Positions 48,886-60,021 of a DNA stretch of 64,000 nt are shown piece by piece. Position numbers and translations under genes: made by a program. The first letter of the stretch is position 1. The number at the start of each line of letters is the position of its first letter. This DNA comes from Nemania diffusa (Eukaryota; Ascomycota; Sordariomycetes; Xylariales; Xylariaceae), in assembly GCA_038501195.1 (NCBI GenBank), contig JBBPUQ010000002.1, positions 4,573,501 through 4,637,500 of the forward strand, in the 5' to 3' direction. Below the pieces are notes generated by a model. That model did no database searches. It was not told where the DNA came from and saw only the letters and a list, made by a program, of their open reading frames with translations.

Positions 48886-49692
48886 ATGCTGCCAACCCCC
48901 GATACCTCGCACGTAGCCTACGAGCGAGTCTACGAACCAGCCGAGGACTCCTTCCTCTTACTAGACGTGCTCTCCTCCGCCTCAGAGACCGCCTTCCTGC
49001 AAACCCATTTCCGCGCCTCCTCCCCATCCACCACCACCTCACCAGCACCCCTCGTGATAGAAATCGGCCCCGGCTCAGGCGTGGTGATCGCCTTCCTCAC
49101 CGCCCACGCGTCAACCCTCTTCGGCACGCGCTCCATCCTCACGGGCGCCGTGGACCTGAACGCGCACGCCTGCGCCGCGACGGCGGAGACGGTGCGCCGC
49201 GCCGTCGCCGCGAACCGGGACACGGCCGCGGGTTCCGGCGCGGGGTTCCTGGGGGCCGTGCAGGGGGATTTGGGGGCGCCGCTGCGGGACCGCAGCGTGG
49301 ACGTGCTCGTCTTCAACCCGCCCTACGTGCCCACCGCCGAGCTCCCCTCGCGGCCGCGGGGGGAAGCCCACGGTGGTGGTGGTGGTGACGAGAGTAGTGG
49401 TAGTGCAGGGAGAGGCGCGTTCGAGGAGGACTCGTATCTCCTAGCGCTCTCGTACGCGGGCGGCAGAGACGGCATGGAGACTACGGATAGGCTGCTTGAG
49501 AGCCTGCCGCGCGTGCTGTCCGATAGGGGGTGTGCGTACGTCCTGCTGTGCGCGCAGAACAAGCCGGCTGAGGTTAAGGAGCGCGTCCGGGGGTTGGGGG
49601 GAGGGGGATGGAGGGTCGAGACTGTGGGGTCGAGTGGGAAGCAGGCGGGCTGGGAGAAGTTGCAGATAATACGGATATGGAGGGAGTCATAG
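48886..49692 (+). CDS. mtq2: eRF1 glutamine N5-methyltransferase catalytic subunit Mtq2
   Basis: Predicted 268-residue SAM-dependent methyltransferase of the HemK2/N6AMT1 family. With Trm112 it methylates the Gln of the GGQ motif in release factor eRF1. Intronless, with a true ATG. YERVYEPAEDSFLLLDVL (12-29) is the family N-terminal signature. The SAM-binding loop is VIEIGPGSGVV (57-67), the acidic ribose-binding residue lies in GAVDLNAHA, and the catalytic NPPY is at 144-147 (FNPPYVPT). YAGGRDGMETTDRLL follows, as in orthologues. A Gly/Ser-rich insert at about 160-180 (encoded by GGT repeats) lies between NPPY and that block. The first half has very high GC at third positions. Convergent with smd1. 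Confidence 0.93.
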   Translation: MLPTPDTSHVAYERVYEPAEDSFLLLDVLSSASETAFLQTHFRASSPSTTTSPAPLVIEIGPGSGVVIAFLTAHASTLFGTRSILTGAVDLNAHACAATAETVRRAVAANRDTAAGSGAGFLGAVQGDLGAPLRDRSVDVLVFNPPYVPTAELPSRPRGEAHGGGGGDESSGSAGRGAFEEDSYLLALSYAGGRDGMETTDRLLESLPRVLSDRGCAYVLLCAQNKPAEVKERVRGLGGGGWRVETVGSSGKQAGWEKLQIIRIWRES

Positions 49693-50237
49693 ATAGTCAC
49701 GGAAGGGAATTAGGAAAAGAAACACACACATGCACATGCGCGCGTCTTGGGCGTAATTGCCATCCCCGTAGAAAGAATTAAGGGGTTCACACTCTCGTCA
49801 GATACGTTTGTATTGACATGATTATCTTGGGGGTAAGGCATGTCTTCGCCTCACATACACACATAAGATCGAAGACGAGTTTGAGGAAGCCCTGCCGGCT
49901 TGCTGGTATCAGAGTTTTGATTTCTTCTTGTGCTGGGGTGGTTTCCTAGCCTCTAACGCCGCATAAAATCGATTGGCCCTTCTATTCCTCCCCCCCACAC
50001 TATAATAATACGACAGCCTTAAGCAACTCTCGAGAGCGGGTGTCTCGAGCTGGATTCATGCGAGGCGGTCTCCTATTCCCTAGAAACGCGTAGGGTAGGC
50101 ATCAGCAAGTGACCACCATCCCCAGACGTTTTTCCCCCATGGTTTGTTTATTCGTTTGCCCATCTCGTCTCGTCATACCAGCACTCGTGTTTGCAGCCAA
50201 CAGAATAACGATGATATAAAATTGATTAGATTCTGCT
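49693..50237. other. Convergent 3' region between mtq2 and smd1
   Basis: About 0.55 kb. Probably both 3' UTRs and terminators. A short CA/CG patch lies at 49,720-49,745. No gene. Confidence 0.5.
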
Positions 50238-50798
50238 CTACCGTCCACGACCACGTCCCCTGCCACGTCCACGGCCCCGCCCGCGTCCCATGGGTCCGCC
50301 TCGAGTGCCGCGGTCGGCGGCCTCCTTCCGTGCCTTGTTCTTGGGCTTGACAGAGTCGTCGATAAGCAGCGTGTCGAGCGGTAGCGAGTCCGGTAGGATG
50401 AAATAGCGGATCGTCGAGCCACGGATGTTCATTGTGTCTAGGGTGATGGGGTCTTGGCCGCGTGGTGTCATCTTGACCGCGCGTAGCGCCGTGTTCATCT
50501 GCGGCGAGACTGATGTGATGGTGCCATGTACGATTGTGCCTGTCACCCGCAAGTGTTAGTGGATTGAGCTGGTGGAGTGGGAGGTGTGAGTACTGCGGTG
50601 GAGAGAGCGAGCGAGGGAAGCTTTACCATTTTTCAGCTCAATCGTGACCGTCTCGTTGGCGCATTTCATCAAGAATCTGGAGAGGCATCATCAGCATCGG
50701 CGCGGTGGGTGGAGGAGCTTGGCAGCATTGGTTTCAGCACGTCGGCTTTGGTGCGAAGAGACAGTAGGTAGGGGTAAAGCTTACCTGACGAGCTTCAT
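50238..50798 (-). CDS. smd1: Small nuclear ribonucleoprotein Sm D1
   Basis: Predicted 121-residue Sm protein of the heptameric ring on U1, U2, U4 and U5 snRNAs. Three exons: 50785-50798 (only 14 nt, MKLVR), 50627-50676 (50 nt) and 50238-50539. Introns are 108 and 87 nt. Splicing yields [19 protein letters not shown] and then the Sm1 motif, followed by [16 protein letters not shown]. The Sm2 element is [14 protein letters not shown]. The tail is an RG repeat (GRGRGRGR) that family members carry for symmetric Arg dimethylation and SMN-type assembly. Length matches SmD1 (about 119-130). The very short first and second exons hide the start from ORF scans. Certain from sequence. Confidence 0.96.
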
Positions 50799-51428
50799 CT
50801 TGGCTGGTTGTCGACAATCTCGCTGTCGGGACGAATGCTAAAGTAGGCTCAGTGGTTGGATGTTTGTGCGTCGCGAGGCTGGTTTTCGCAGTGTTCTCTG
50901 TTGCAGGCCAAAGAATATAGAGGTAGGGTACGGTGAGGCTCAGAGCTCTATGTCACTTTTTAAGAAAATTGGAGAGCACTGTACTGAAGCTCTGCTAACA
51001 ATGGGTCACGTGATAGAGGTGATTCGACATAACCTGAACTACTCTCGGCGGTACCTCACATACCCCTGATATACTATAATAATATTGGTACGTAACATAG
51101 AGTTTAATTACTTGTAAATCTTGAAACAAGAATTAGAACATTGCGTAGATCTTATAGGACCTAGGCCGCTGGAAGAAGACTTCGTGAATATTGGGTATTA
51201 TCGCTTAGAGCGGTATGGAAAAATATCTTTGTACCCGAACCAGAATCGCTACTCGATGCATGATATCGTAACACTGCCTCCACTACCTACCTACATAGGT
51301 AGGTAATGCCCAACACGCGACGACTCGTAGAACCGTCAATATACACATGGTTGTACTGCTGTAATCGTACTGTCCATCATGTGCGTGCTCGTTTGGTTTT
51401 TTGGTTGTTTTTTAATTCCATTCTGTGC
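50799..51428. other. Intergenic between pkr1 and smd1
   Basis: 0.63 kb. Probable smd1 promoter. Contains the CACTACCTACCTACATAGGTAGGTAA palindromic region at about 51,280-51,306 in pieces, and no gene. Confidence 0.5.
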
Positions 51429-51896
51429 TCACTTATCCTTCTCATTCTCTGACACTTTCTCCCATTCGTCCTCAGTACTGGCAGCCGATTTAGACTCAGG
51501 CAACCCCTCCACAACGCGGTGCTTCAGATCTCCTACTTGCTCCTCTGGTTCGATCTCGCTGCTTCCCGATTTCGGATTGCTTCTAGCGACAATCGTTTCG
51601 ACTTCGGTTTCGCTATCGTCGGTTCCTTGCCGAGTAGATCTCTGTTCGGGTCGCGTCTTCTCGGCCTCTTCCCTCGCCTTCACGGCATTTAATTCAGCTG
51701 CAAACCAGTTGATAGCCCACCATAGCCCCCCTGACAAGAGAGACAAGGCGACGAAGTGCATGCTGTATGTTGCGACGAGAAGAATGAAGAGGACCAGCTG
51801 TAGGGCGGCGAAGGTAACGTTGGTTGCTATCAGAAGGGTTGGCGTTGTGCCAGGAATGAAGATAGACTCCCAAAGCTGCTCAGCAAAGCCCGCCAT
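51429..51896 (-). CDS. pkr1: Pkr1-family ER protein (V-ATPase assembly related)
   Basis: Predicted 155-residue ER membrane protein of the Pkr1 family, which in yeast assists V-ATPase V0 assembly. The ATG at 51896 gives MAGFAEQLWESIFIPGTTPT, the family start; the frame runs 25 codons further upstream but this extension is not family-like. Two hydrophobic spans lie at about 20-42 (LLIATNVTFAALQLVLFILL) and 45-65, joined by YSMHF and followed by GLWWAINWFAAEL, the family hallmark. The rest is a polar acidic tail (DDSETEVET, EPEEQ) ending in KDK, which resembles a lysine-rich retrieval tail, though this is inference. No intron. Secure by motif. Confidence 0.9.
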   Translation of the reverse strand: MAGFAEQLWESIFIPGTTPTLLIATNVTFAALQLVLFILLVATYSMHFVALSLLSGGLWWAINWFAAELNAVKAREEAEKTRPEQRSTRQGTDDSETEVETIVARSNPKSGSSEIEPEEQVGDLKHRVVEGLPESKSAASTEDEWEKVSENEKDK

Positions 51897-54800
51897 ATTG
51901 TTTTCAAGATCCAGAAATATGTGTAGGCGTAGAGCGACAAGAAATAAGTATCGTATAACAATGCGCGGCAATACGCGGTGGTGTTCTGTGGAGGTAGGGC
52001 AAATGGCGACAAAACCCAGAGATATGTACGCTGTGTGAATGTAAGGATTCGTTGACGCGAGGTGACGTGAGAACGAAATCGTGATCGGAACGCTTGATGG
52101 TCTTTATGTGACTCGCTTGTTGAGTTATGGCCAGAGTGCTCTTTAGGCAGTAACGATCGGTTCAGCCTTTGGCGCGAAAGGACAGAAAACAACTTCGACG
52201 ACAACGACGACGTGGACTTTGAAGTCGCGACCGTTGGAGATCGGCAAGGGAGCGGGGCACGCTGACTAGTACGGTGTACCTAACGGGGTGCCTAAAATCT
52301 TCGGTCGTGAACACTCGAGGGCTAATAGGAATGCGCAGCGTTGTGACGCTTAGGATGATTAGCGAGGCGAAATTGGTTCAGAATCAAAGTAAGTGTAAAT
52401 AGCAATTCCATGGTAACTAAATCAAGTCGAGAAAACTCACCAAGACACAAAGGGACACCCTAGTTTTAGGTAGGTTCTCATTACCCCTCTATTTTTGAAG
52501 ATTAGGCTACGTGCTTAGGTACCCAACAAGCTATACCTACCTGCCTACGTACAGCAGTTGGAGAGGGGGAGGGGCGAGGTGGGACATCTGCCAACGGATG
52601 TCGGGTCTTGTCTAGATTAAATCTAATTGGCCAACTCAACTGCCTCTTACTGGCGGAAGCTATCTACATAGCGCGAGATAGACATCCTTGATTGATGCCT
52701 TAGAAATACTCCAACACCATAGATACGCATTTAAATTTTCCATACGCACATATATCGGATACGATAGGGGACATCGTTTACTACGGTAGTGCCAGTTTTA
52801 CATATATACCTACTTGATTTACGTGATCTAATTAACTAGATAAATGCCTTGCTAGCAGTGTTGAGTCGCGAAGCCAAGGAGTTTTTCAGTCGAAATACAC
52901 TGGATAGTCTTCAAGCTACTTTGAGCCTATCACTATTAATAAAAGAAAACCGCGGGTTGTTGCTTGCGGCTGAATATAAGTTAGCAATTTACGATAATAC
53001 TATAATAATAATATCCCCTGGACGACACCGCGAACCCATTCTGCGTGCTACGGAAGATTTCTGTCGTCGAGGGATGGAGCTCCAGCTCTAGAGTCTTCAA
53101 TCTTCCCTTCTAGAATAGTTTCTTCTTCAGTTTGTTGATACGTAATAGTTATTCTATAATCGTTAATGTAGAGTAAATTTATAACCGAAACCTATCTTAT
53201 ACCAAGTCTCATCCCCTTAGACTTGGTATGTTATCGGCCGCACAGTTTCCAGTACTGAAGTCCGTTTATCTAATAGTTTTGCTCGGGGTTCTGTAATAGG
53301 TTTCCCTACCTAGTTTAGGTACATATCTAGAAGAGCGATGCAAGGTTGCGCATGGAAAATATTGTTCGCTTAGGAACGCCCCTGTGCTAACGAAGGTTTG
53401 GGGCGGGCTCTTAGACTACTACCTATTGTTCCTAAGGCAACATCACGTTACTATTTGATCAGCAATATCAATAGTGATTAGAAAGAGGCTAGAAAGGGCT
53501 ATCTCCATATCATCAATGATATGATTGTCAATCGAAGTTCCTTTACAGGGAAAGCTACCAACGAAGCGACTTATAACCATGAATATAGCTCTCGAGTATT
53601 CAAAGCAAGGTCGATTAAAAACTCGCTTTATAAATAAACGATCTGTGGTCGCGAGCCATAATGGGTCTGTCACCTTCGTAAGTTAGGCAGCACAAGAACA
53701 AGCTTTCAATTCTAGCTTTTCAGACTACTTCTGCTGCTCCTTGCTTTCCTTGGGGATGAATTTGTGCTGGTACCCGTGTCCTCTGCAGTGTTTAGGTCTT
53801 TTAGCTCTCCTTACTTGCATATTGCTCTAATTGTCCTTCATCTCAGCACGGGCATTATTTACCTTGCGGCACTACCTACCTATATACCTAAGTAGGTGTA
53901 TCAACTATGCTTGAGAAGTTGCCTGAAGGAGAACCTAGGTCTTCCCTCTTCCTCCGCTAGGAGTCCTTGGCCACGAACCTTGTAGTAAAGGGCGTCCTTC
54001 AATATGAATTTGCAGAGGATAGGACATCCTGCCTCCAGGCTCGATTTATTGTACTGATATTCCTAAAAAGAGGAGAATTGTAACCCCAAATTTGGTAGGT
54101 ATGCCTGTCATGTAAACGGTCAATGAGCGTCGCCTGCTATTATAGCCGCTTAGCTGTTGTAACTCTTGTCGCTCTCCCTTAGGTTGCTGTAGGTACATCT
54201 ATCAAATTTGATAAATTTGAATATGCTGAAGTATAATCAAGTTAACTGCCAAGTAAATACAGGCGAGCTATTACTCAATAGGAGTAGGTATTGTTAGTTA
54301 GTCCTGGTTTACGTAGTAGGTAGCGCGCAATCCTTCCCCCGGCAGACCCCGGAAAACTTCTAATAAGAGGATCTGCTAGTGGGGTTAGTGAGACATAAAG
54401 GCCCACTCTACCTACTTAAGCCTTAAGGTCGGCGTGCTGTAAGGTCCCTGGTCCCATAACCCCACGGTCAACGGTCAATGACGGGAGGGAGGCTTCAAAA
54501 GCAGGTGCAGCTAAAACAATACCAGCTGGACGGGCTTTCCGTACTGCTCCGACCTGCTTCTTTCCCACATAACATACTTACAAGAAAGCACCTAGGCAAC
54601 CTCTTGCACCGTCTGTCTATCTATCTATCGTGGGCTGCATACATATAATCGCCGTGGATGCTTACCTCTGTGCTTTATCTGCATATGTGCTTTGCTTTGT
54701 TCTACTCTGTATACCTACACTGTAGCAGCCTGCCGCACTCTTACCAGTCTCTTAAACCCCTGCGAATTTGGTGTCTATCTAAATCGTCCCGTCTGTCTCT

Positions 54801-55206
54801 GTCACTGCCACGCGCCAAACGCCAAACGCCAAACGCCAGACGCGAGGGGAATCCTGCGCAGTTTCTGTTGGCCAACCACGCTAGGCCTACATCAAAGGTA
54901 CTTAGCAGATTGCAGTAAAGAGGCTACTTGGGTGGGAAAGAAGAGCAAACACCTTAGCTCGGCCAGCTTGCCACCCACAAATAGCAACAAGCAACAACAC
55001 CAACTGTTGTTCCTACGCCTTTCGACACTCCCCTCTTGTTTCTCTCAAACTAACTATCCCAACAACCCCTCGCACCACGCCCAGAGGAGTCAAAGCTTCA
55101 AGGTCTTATCATCGCCTTAGTGACAGCTTACAGCTTGCCTGCCAAGGGATTTATATCACGCCTGTCTCAGATAGCAAACACAGAATACCACCAACGCAGT
55201 CTCACC
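51897..55206. other. Gene-poor interval between pkr1 and F-box gene 1
   Basis: 3.3 kb. Contains the pkr1 leader (a 124-codon overlapping frame at 51830-52204 has no recognisable domain) and a perfect 11-bp inverted repeat at 53199-53229. Two unrecognised frames lie at 52849-53091 (+) and 53443-53673 (-), and could be relics. Three CCAAACG repeats at about 54,815-54,838 fall in a pyrimidine-rich leader before the F-box gene. Confidence 0.45.
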
Positions 55207-57905
55207 ATGGCACCCGATGCCGATACGGGTTCCCGAGATATAGATGAACCTCCAGCCCTACATCCGCATGTACAGCACGATAATGATCATGAGTCGCTGG
55301 AACTTTCTGTTGGCGAGGCCCACCCTCGGGATTCCGCAGCACCAACCGTAAGCCAGCTTATGAAGTGCAAAAGTCGCGGATATGAGGGCACTAAAAGCAA
55401 GGAGATGCCACTGACACTTTTGGATCTTCCAGTCGACGTGCTGAGACTGATCGTGAACGAGGCAAGCACGACTCTAACCTACTGTGTACAACGAAGTAAT
55501 CTACTAACTGACAATCATTTATATAGCTCACCTATACCAACGATTTAACTGCACTGGCCTTGACTCACTCGGCCCTCTGTAAGCTAGCGGTGCCCAACAT
55601 CTATTCTCGCTTCGATATTGTTTGGCCCGACACCTCTACCCAGGCCGAAAACTCCAAGGGTGTTGATGCACTCTCTTATGGGCTGGCGACTTTGTGTCTC
55701 CCAAGCAGGTTTGCCGAGACAGCAAAACGCTCGCGTGGGACTGGTTTCGGAAAATCAAACGTCTCACATCGACTAGCCAACAAAAACCATGCCAAGTACA
55801 TCCGCAAGTTTTCAATTAGCAATGGCCCTCCTCAATGGACTTCGGAATATATGATTACTAAAGAAAGTGGCAAGATGCTAGGCACGCTAGTTGCTATTGC
55901 TGTTTCTAAGATGATCAACCTTGAAAATTTTGTGTGGGATATGCCTACCGGAGTTTTGTCTGACGTTTTCATGGCACTCTCATCCCTCGAGGACGGCCAA
56001 GGCCAGGCAAAACTTGAGAAGGTCTGGATCCGCTGGCATGATAGTTCGTCGAGGACTCCCCCTTCTACGTCTGGTTCGAGCCCTACGGCACTTCCGCCTC
56101 TTATGCCTCCCCCGGCACATCTTTTCCCTGGCACTATTTCTCACACTACCAACAACCATGCACCAGCTAATATTGATGGTACAACGCTACAGTCGAAGAG
56201 CTACGCCCAAGGTTGTGCAGAGTACCCAACCTTTAGTATTCTGCCTCCTTTGAAGAGTCTAACGGTTTTGGACATAGACGACCTCTCTTACCTGGATGAA
56301 ATGTCTGTCCTACTTGAGCGGTCCGCATCGCATCTTCGGGAACTTCGAGTTGGAATCTCTAAGACTGTTTATAATGATGATATATTCGCACTGCTTTGGG
56401 ATGGTGCCAATGTGCAACAGGTTGATCATGAGGCGGCGTGGCCGGGTGAAAGTCGAATCCCCACAACCAGGTTGGGAGGTGTATTAGGAGTATTGGTAGG
56501 CCGGATATACGACAGTAAGTATTATTTGAGATCACCTTATATCTCTCTTCAAACTCCCGCTTGAGCTAGTTTTAAAATTTACTGATGTAAAAACAACCTA
56601 GTCCGTAGAAAGAACATTGTGGAAAACAACGAGAGATTGGTGCTCGAACGCATGAAAACATTGGAAGTCGTGAGCAAGGAGGACAATACTACTCAGCTAC
56701 AGAAAAGCACCAATAATGACCCTACTGAGTTATGTTTGGGTAGGAAACGGCTAGATGGAAAGCTCAAGTTGGAAACTTTAGCACTCGAGAGAGTAACCCT
56801 GTCGATTGCAGTTTGTCTGCGAGCTATTGACTGGAGCAATATGACTAGTCTAACAATTTTGAGTTGCCGGCACTACGATCGTCTCTGGAAGGCATTGAGG
56901 CAGCAATTCCAGCCTACCCTTTCCGTTGAAAGCGATTCCATGCGGTATTCTCTGTGCTTAAAGCATATTTATACAGATCGAGCATCACCGGCCCTTCTCA
57001 GCTTTTTGAAGGAGACTATTGCACCTAACACAATGGAAACCATATTTTTATTAGATCGACAGGCTACACTAAAACCCCTCGTCACCTTGGAGCAGATTTT
57101 CAAGAGTACTATCAAACGGCACAAGAGCAGCTTAAAAAAGCTGCTTATTGACAGCTCAGAGAAAAAATCTACGGAGCTCGTGATCCCGGGAACACTTGGA
57201 CGCTGGAAGCATTGGGCCATTAGGGATGAATTTTTCTCTTACATCACGAGCGGTAGGATGACGAGTTTGAGAGAATTAGGCATGGTCATTGATTATAAGG
57301 ATTGGGTTAGTATAAATCTCGCTATATGCTTCCTAATTTGTGGTGTTGTATTCTGCTAACAGGATGAAACACAGCATCCGCTTCTTCAGCGACTGCCTCA
57401 GATGGCTAATCTGCGCTCCCTATATTTTCCGCATATGCTTGATCATCATTCGAACCCGTCACTAGAGCCGAAAGAGCTCGCACTCCAGATCGTGGATATC
57501 ATAAGTTTAAGAAGAGAGATACAGCTTGCCTACGTAGGACTCTGGCACAAGTGCTTCGAAATCGCAGAGATAAAACACAGTAACAGCGATAGAAATCGTT
57601 CTCAAGACAACCATAACCAATCTCCACATGCGGACGATGCAGATCACAGCGACGGCGACAGCGATGGCGAGGAGCAGACGACTGATGATGAAGATGAAGA
57701 TGATGACGACGTCCTCTTCGGCGTCGGCGATGGCGGCGGCGGCGGTGATGATCTCGCCGAGGAGGCGTCTGATGATGACCAATCAGAGGCCGACTCGTTC
57801 ATAGAAGAGGCAGCGAATGAGCCACTACCACGGCTGCGTCTTCGTGAAATTCTTTACTACGATGAGAAGGTGGAACTCTTTCGGGCACGACATTGCAAGT
57901 TATAG
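55207..57905 (+). CDS. F-box protein with LRR-like body and acidic tail
   Basis: Predicted 829-residue F-box protein, a likely substrate receptor of an SCF ubiquitin ligase. Exons: 55207-55461, 55527-56514, 56602-57305, 57363-57905. The ATG at 55207 is in a good context (CACCATGG). The F-box starts at about residue 69 (LTLLDLPVDVLRLIVNE) and continues across intron 1 as LTYTNDLTALALTHSALCKL. Intron 1 reads best as GC-AG (GCAAGC...TACTAAC...ATAG, 65 nt). The nearest in-frame GT choice leaves a 41-nt intron and adds residues foreign to the F-box. Introns 2 and 3 are ordinary GT-AG (87 and 57 nt). The body has irregular leucine-rich segments (SLTVLDIDDL, LRELRVGI, MANLRSLYFP). Residues about 740-801 are strongly Asp/Glu-rich with a Gly run. 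Substrate unknown. Confidence 0.85.
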
Positions 57906-60021
57906 GTACCGGGGCATCTTGCGGTCTAGCAGGCATCTTGCGCTAGACTACTGACGTGTTGGGGGATCATCTTGGCGTTCGGGTGGTCCTTTCCGAGAGT
58001 TTGGATTGGACCTACGGTACGGTACCCAGTTACCGGGACGGACGGGTTTCATGGTGGATATACTTATGATAGTGTAGGTAAGTACTGTATAAGAGGATGG
58101 GTGCTGCTCGATGCGATGAATAAAGGCGGATACCTACCTAGGCAAGATGAGTGGGCGATATTATAAGTAGGGAATTAGTGGGCGTTATTGGTGGGCAGTT
58201 GCTCGCCATCATATACCATGGTGATCGCCCATAAATAAGAGATCTACCTACGTACACACAGCTGGGTAGATGAAATGCATGCTGAGCTTGCTGCCTGTGT
58301 GTGCATATCGTACCTAGATAGACTACCTTCTAGATGGTATTTGCAGTACCGCAGGCGCATCACACTTACCTACTCGCCTACCTAGGTCCTACATACATGC
58401 AAGGTACCTATCTGCCTAGTCCACGTCTCACCTGTTTTTTTTTTCTTCTTGAGTTCTGGTCGTTCTCGTTACCAATCCTTCCTGTTGGGTAGCGATTCGG
58501 GGGGCCGCCCCGACCTACTAGCTACAGAATACTCATCTAGTATATGTTGACTACTGTACGGAATACCGACTAGACCAGGTAGTCTAGACTAAATAAAAAA
58601 AAGATATGCCTGTGCGTAGGCAGGCAGGCATGTAAGTAGTATCTTGATAGCTGGCGCAACGACCGGGTACCCTTGGCGACCCAGCATGACGCAGGCGAAT
58701 CACAGTGACGGGCTCGCAGGACGTTGCATCTTCGTCGCAGCTCACCGAGAAATCACAGTGTCAAGCTGCCTCGTGGAATCTAATGCAGGTACTAGAGAGT
58801 GGCAGGCCACAGTAGAAGACGCTACGGCGGCGAACTGTGCAGGATTCCCTCACCGTCACGTCGCCGTAACGTCCGTCTGGTTCGGGACAAGCATGGCTGG
58901 CATGGCGTGGGCTGGCATGGGCATGGGCTAGGTACGCATACCTAGCATGGCTAGCATGGCAGACAGATTCGGCAGCATGGGTATATTCCGTACATGGTTT
59001 ACAAGGGTGGATAGGCTCTGTGCAGTGCAGTGTGCAGGGTGGACGTGGGTGTGAGTGTGTAAGTGTGCGTGTGTGACACTTACCGCTACTATACCGCTAC
59101 TTTGGCGACCGTCTAAGTGTCTGATTTTGGATATTTTTTCGTGTTGCCTGTCATAAACTTGCTTGTCAGGCTCAGGCTGGATGGGCACAGAGTACTCTGA
59201 GGTATCTATCTATGTAGTCAGATTCACCCGACAGGACCCCAGCCCAGTCAGGCCAGTTCGGGCCACTCAAGCCAGTTCAAGCCAGCCAAAGCAGCCAGGG
59301 CACCAGCGCTCGGTCCAGTCATTCCACGAGAAAAAGAGCAGAGACCGTTGCTATACGTTGCTGCTTGCTGCTGCTGCTGCCCGTCAGATACACGCCCGTG
59401 GCTACGTGTGTCTCACCCTCACCGATATTTCTAGTCGTTTTTTATTAGGTATTCTATTTTTTTTTTGGTTTCGACCCTTGTCCTAAATCGGAGAGGCTTG
59501 CTGCAGAAAAGCACGAGAGCGCAAGTGAACGCCTCTCCGCCTCTTTTTTTTTCGATAAGTACGCTGCATGATCCTCCTTTCTGCCCGTCGCCTGGGTTTG
59601 CTGATGCATACTGTATTTCCTCGTTTGAACGCTCTTTCTTCCCTTGCATATAAGTCGAAGGGTCAATAAAGAAAGAAAGAATTAAATAAATAAATTAGAC
59701 AAGCGTGAAGCTTTCCCCTCCCACCTTATTTATATACATACATACCGCTGTCCCCGAGGATCCCGTTTTCTGTCTCGGCGTTCCGTGTTTATTCAATCCG
59801 GGGTTCTTCATCATCTTGGCGGAGTTTATCTGGCGGGTTTGCAGCAACCTGCAGTCATTATTGCTGTAGTAATATTTTCCCATCCCGCCTTTTTATCTGC
59901 CTGCTCGATTTTGTTATTATTATTGCCTTTCCCTTACCAGTCAGCAAAAAAGAACAACAACGCTCACGCTCAAACACACACTCTCTCTCTCGCTTCCGCC
60001 CTCCCGCAGTCCCGCCTCCCC
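57906..60021. other. Intergenic between the two F-box genes
   Basis: 2.1 kb, no gene seen. Contains repeated GGCATGG/GCTGGCATGG words at about 58,890-58,955, a CCAG(T/C)-rich stretch at about 59,235-59,300 and TAGGTA motifs. The last 100 bases before the ATG are CT-rich, typical of a fungal leader. Confidence 0.5.
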
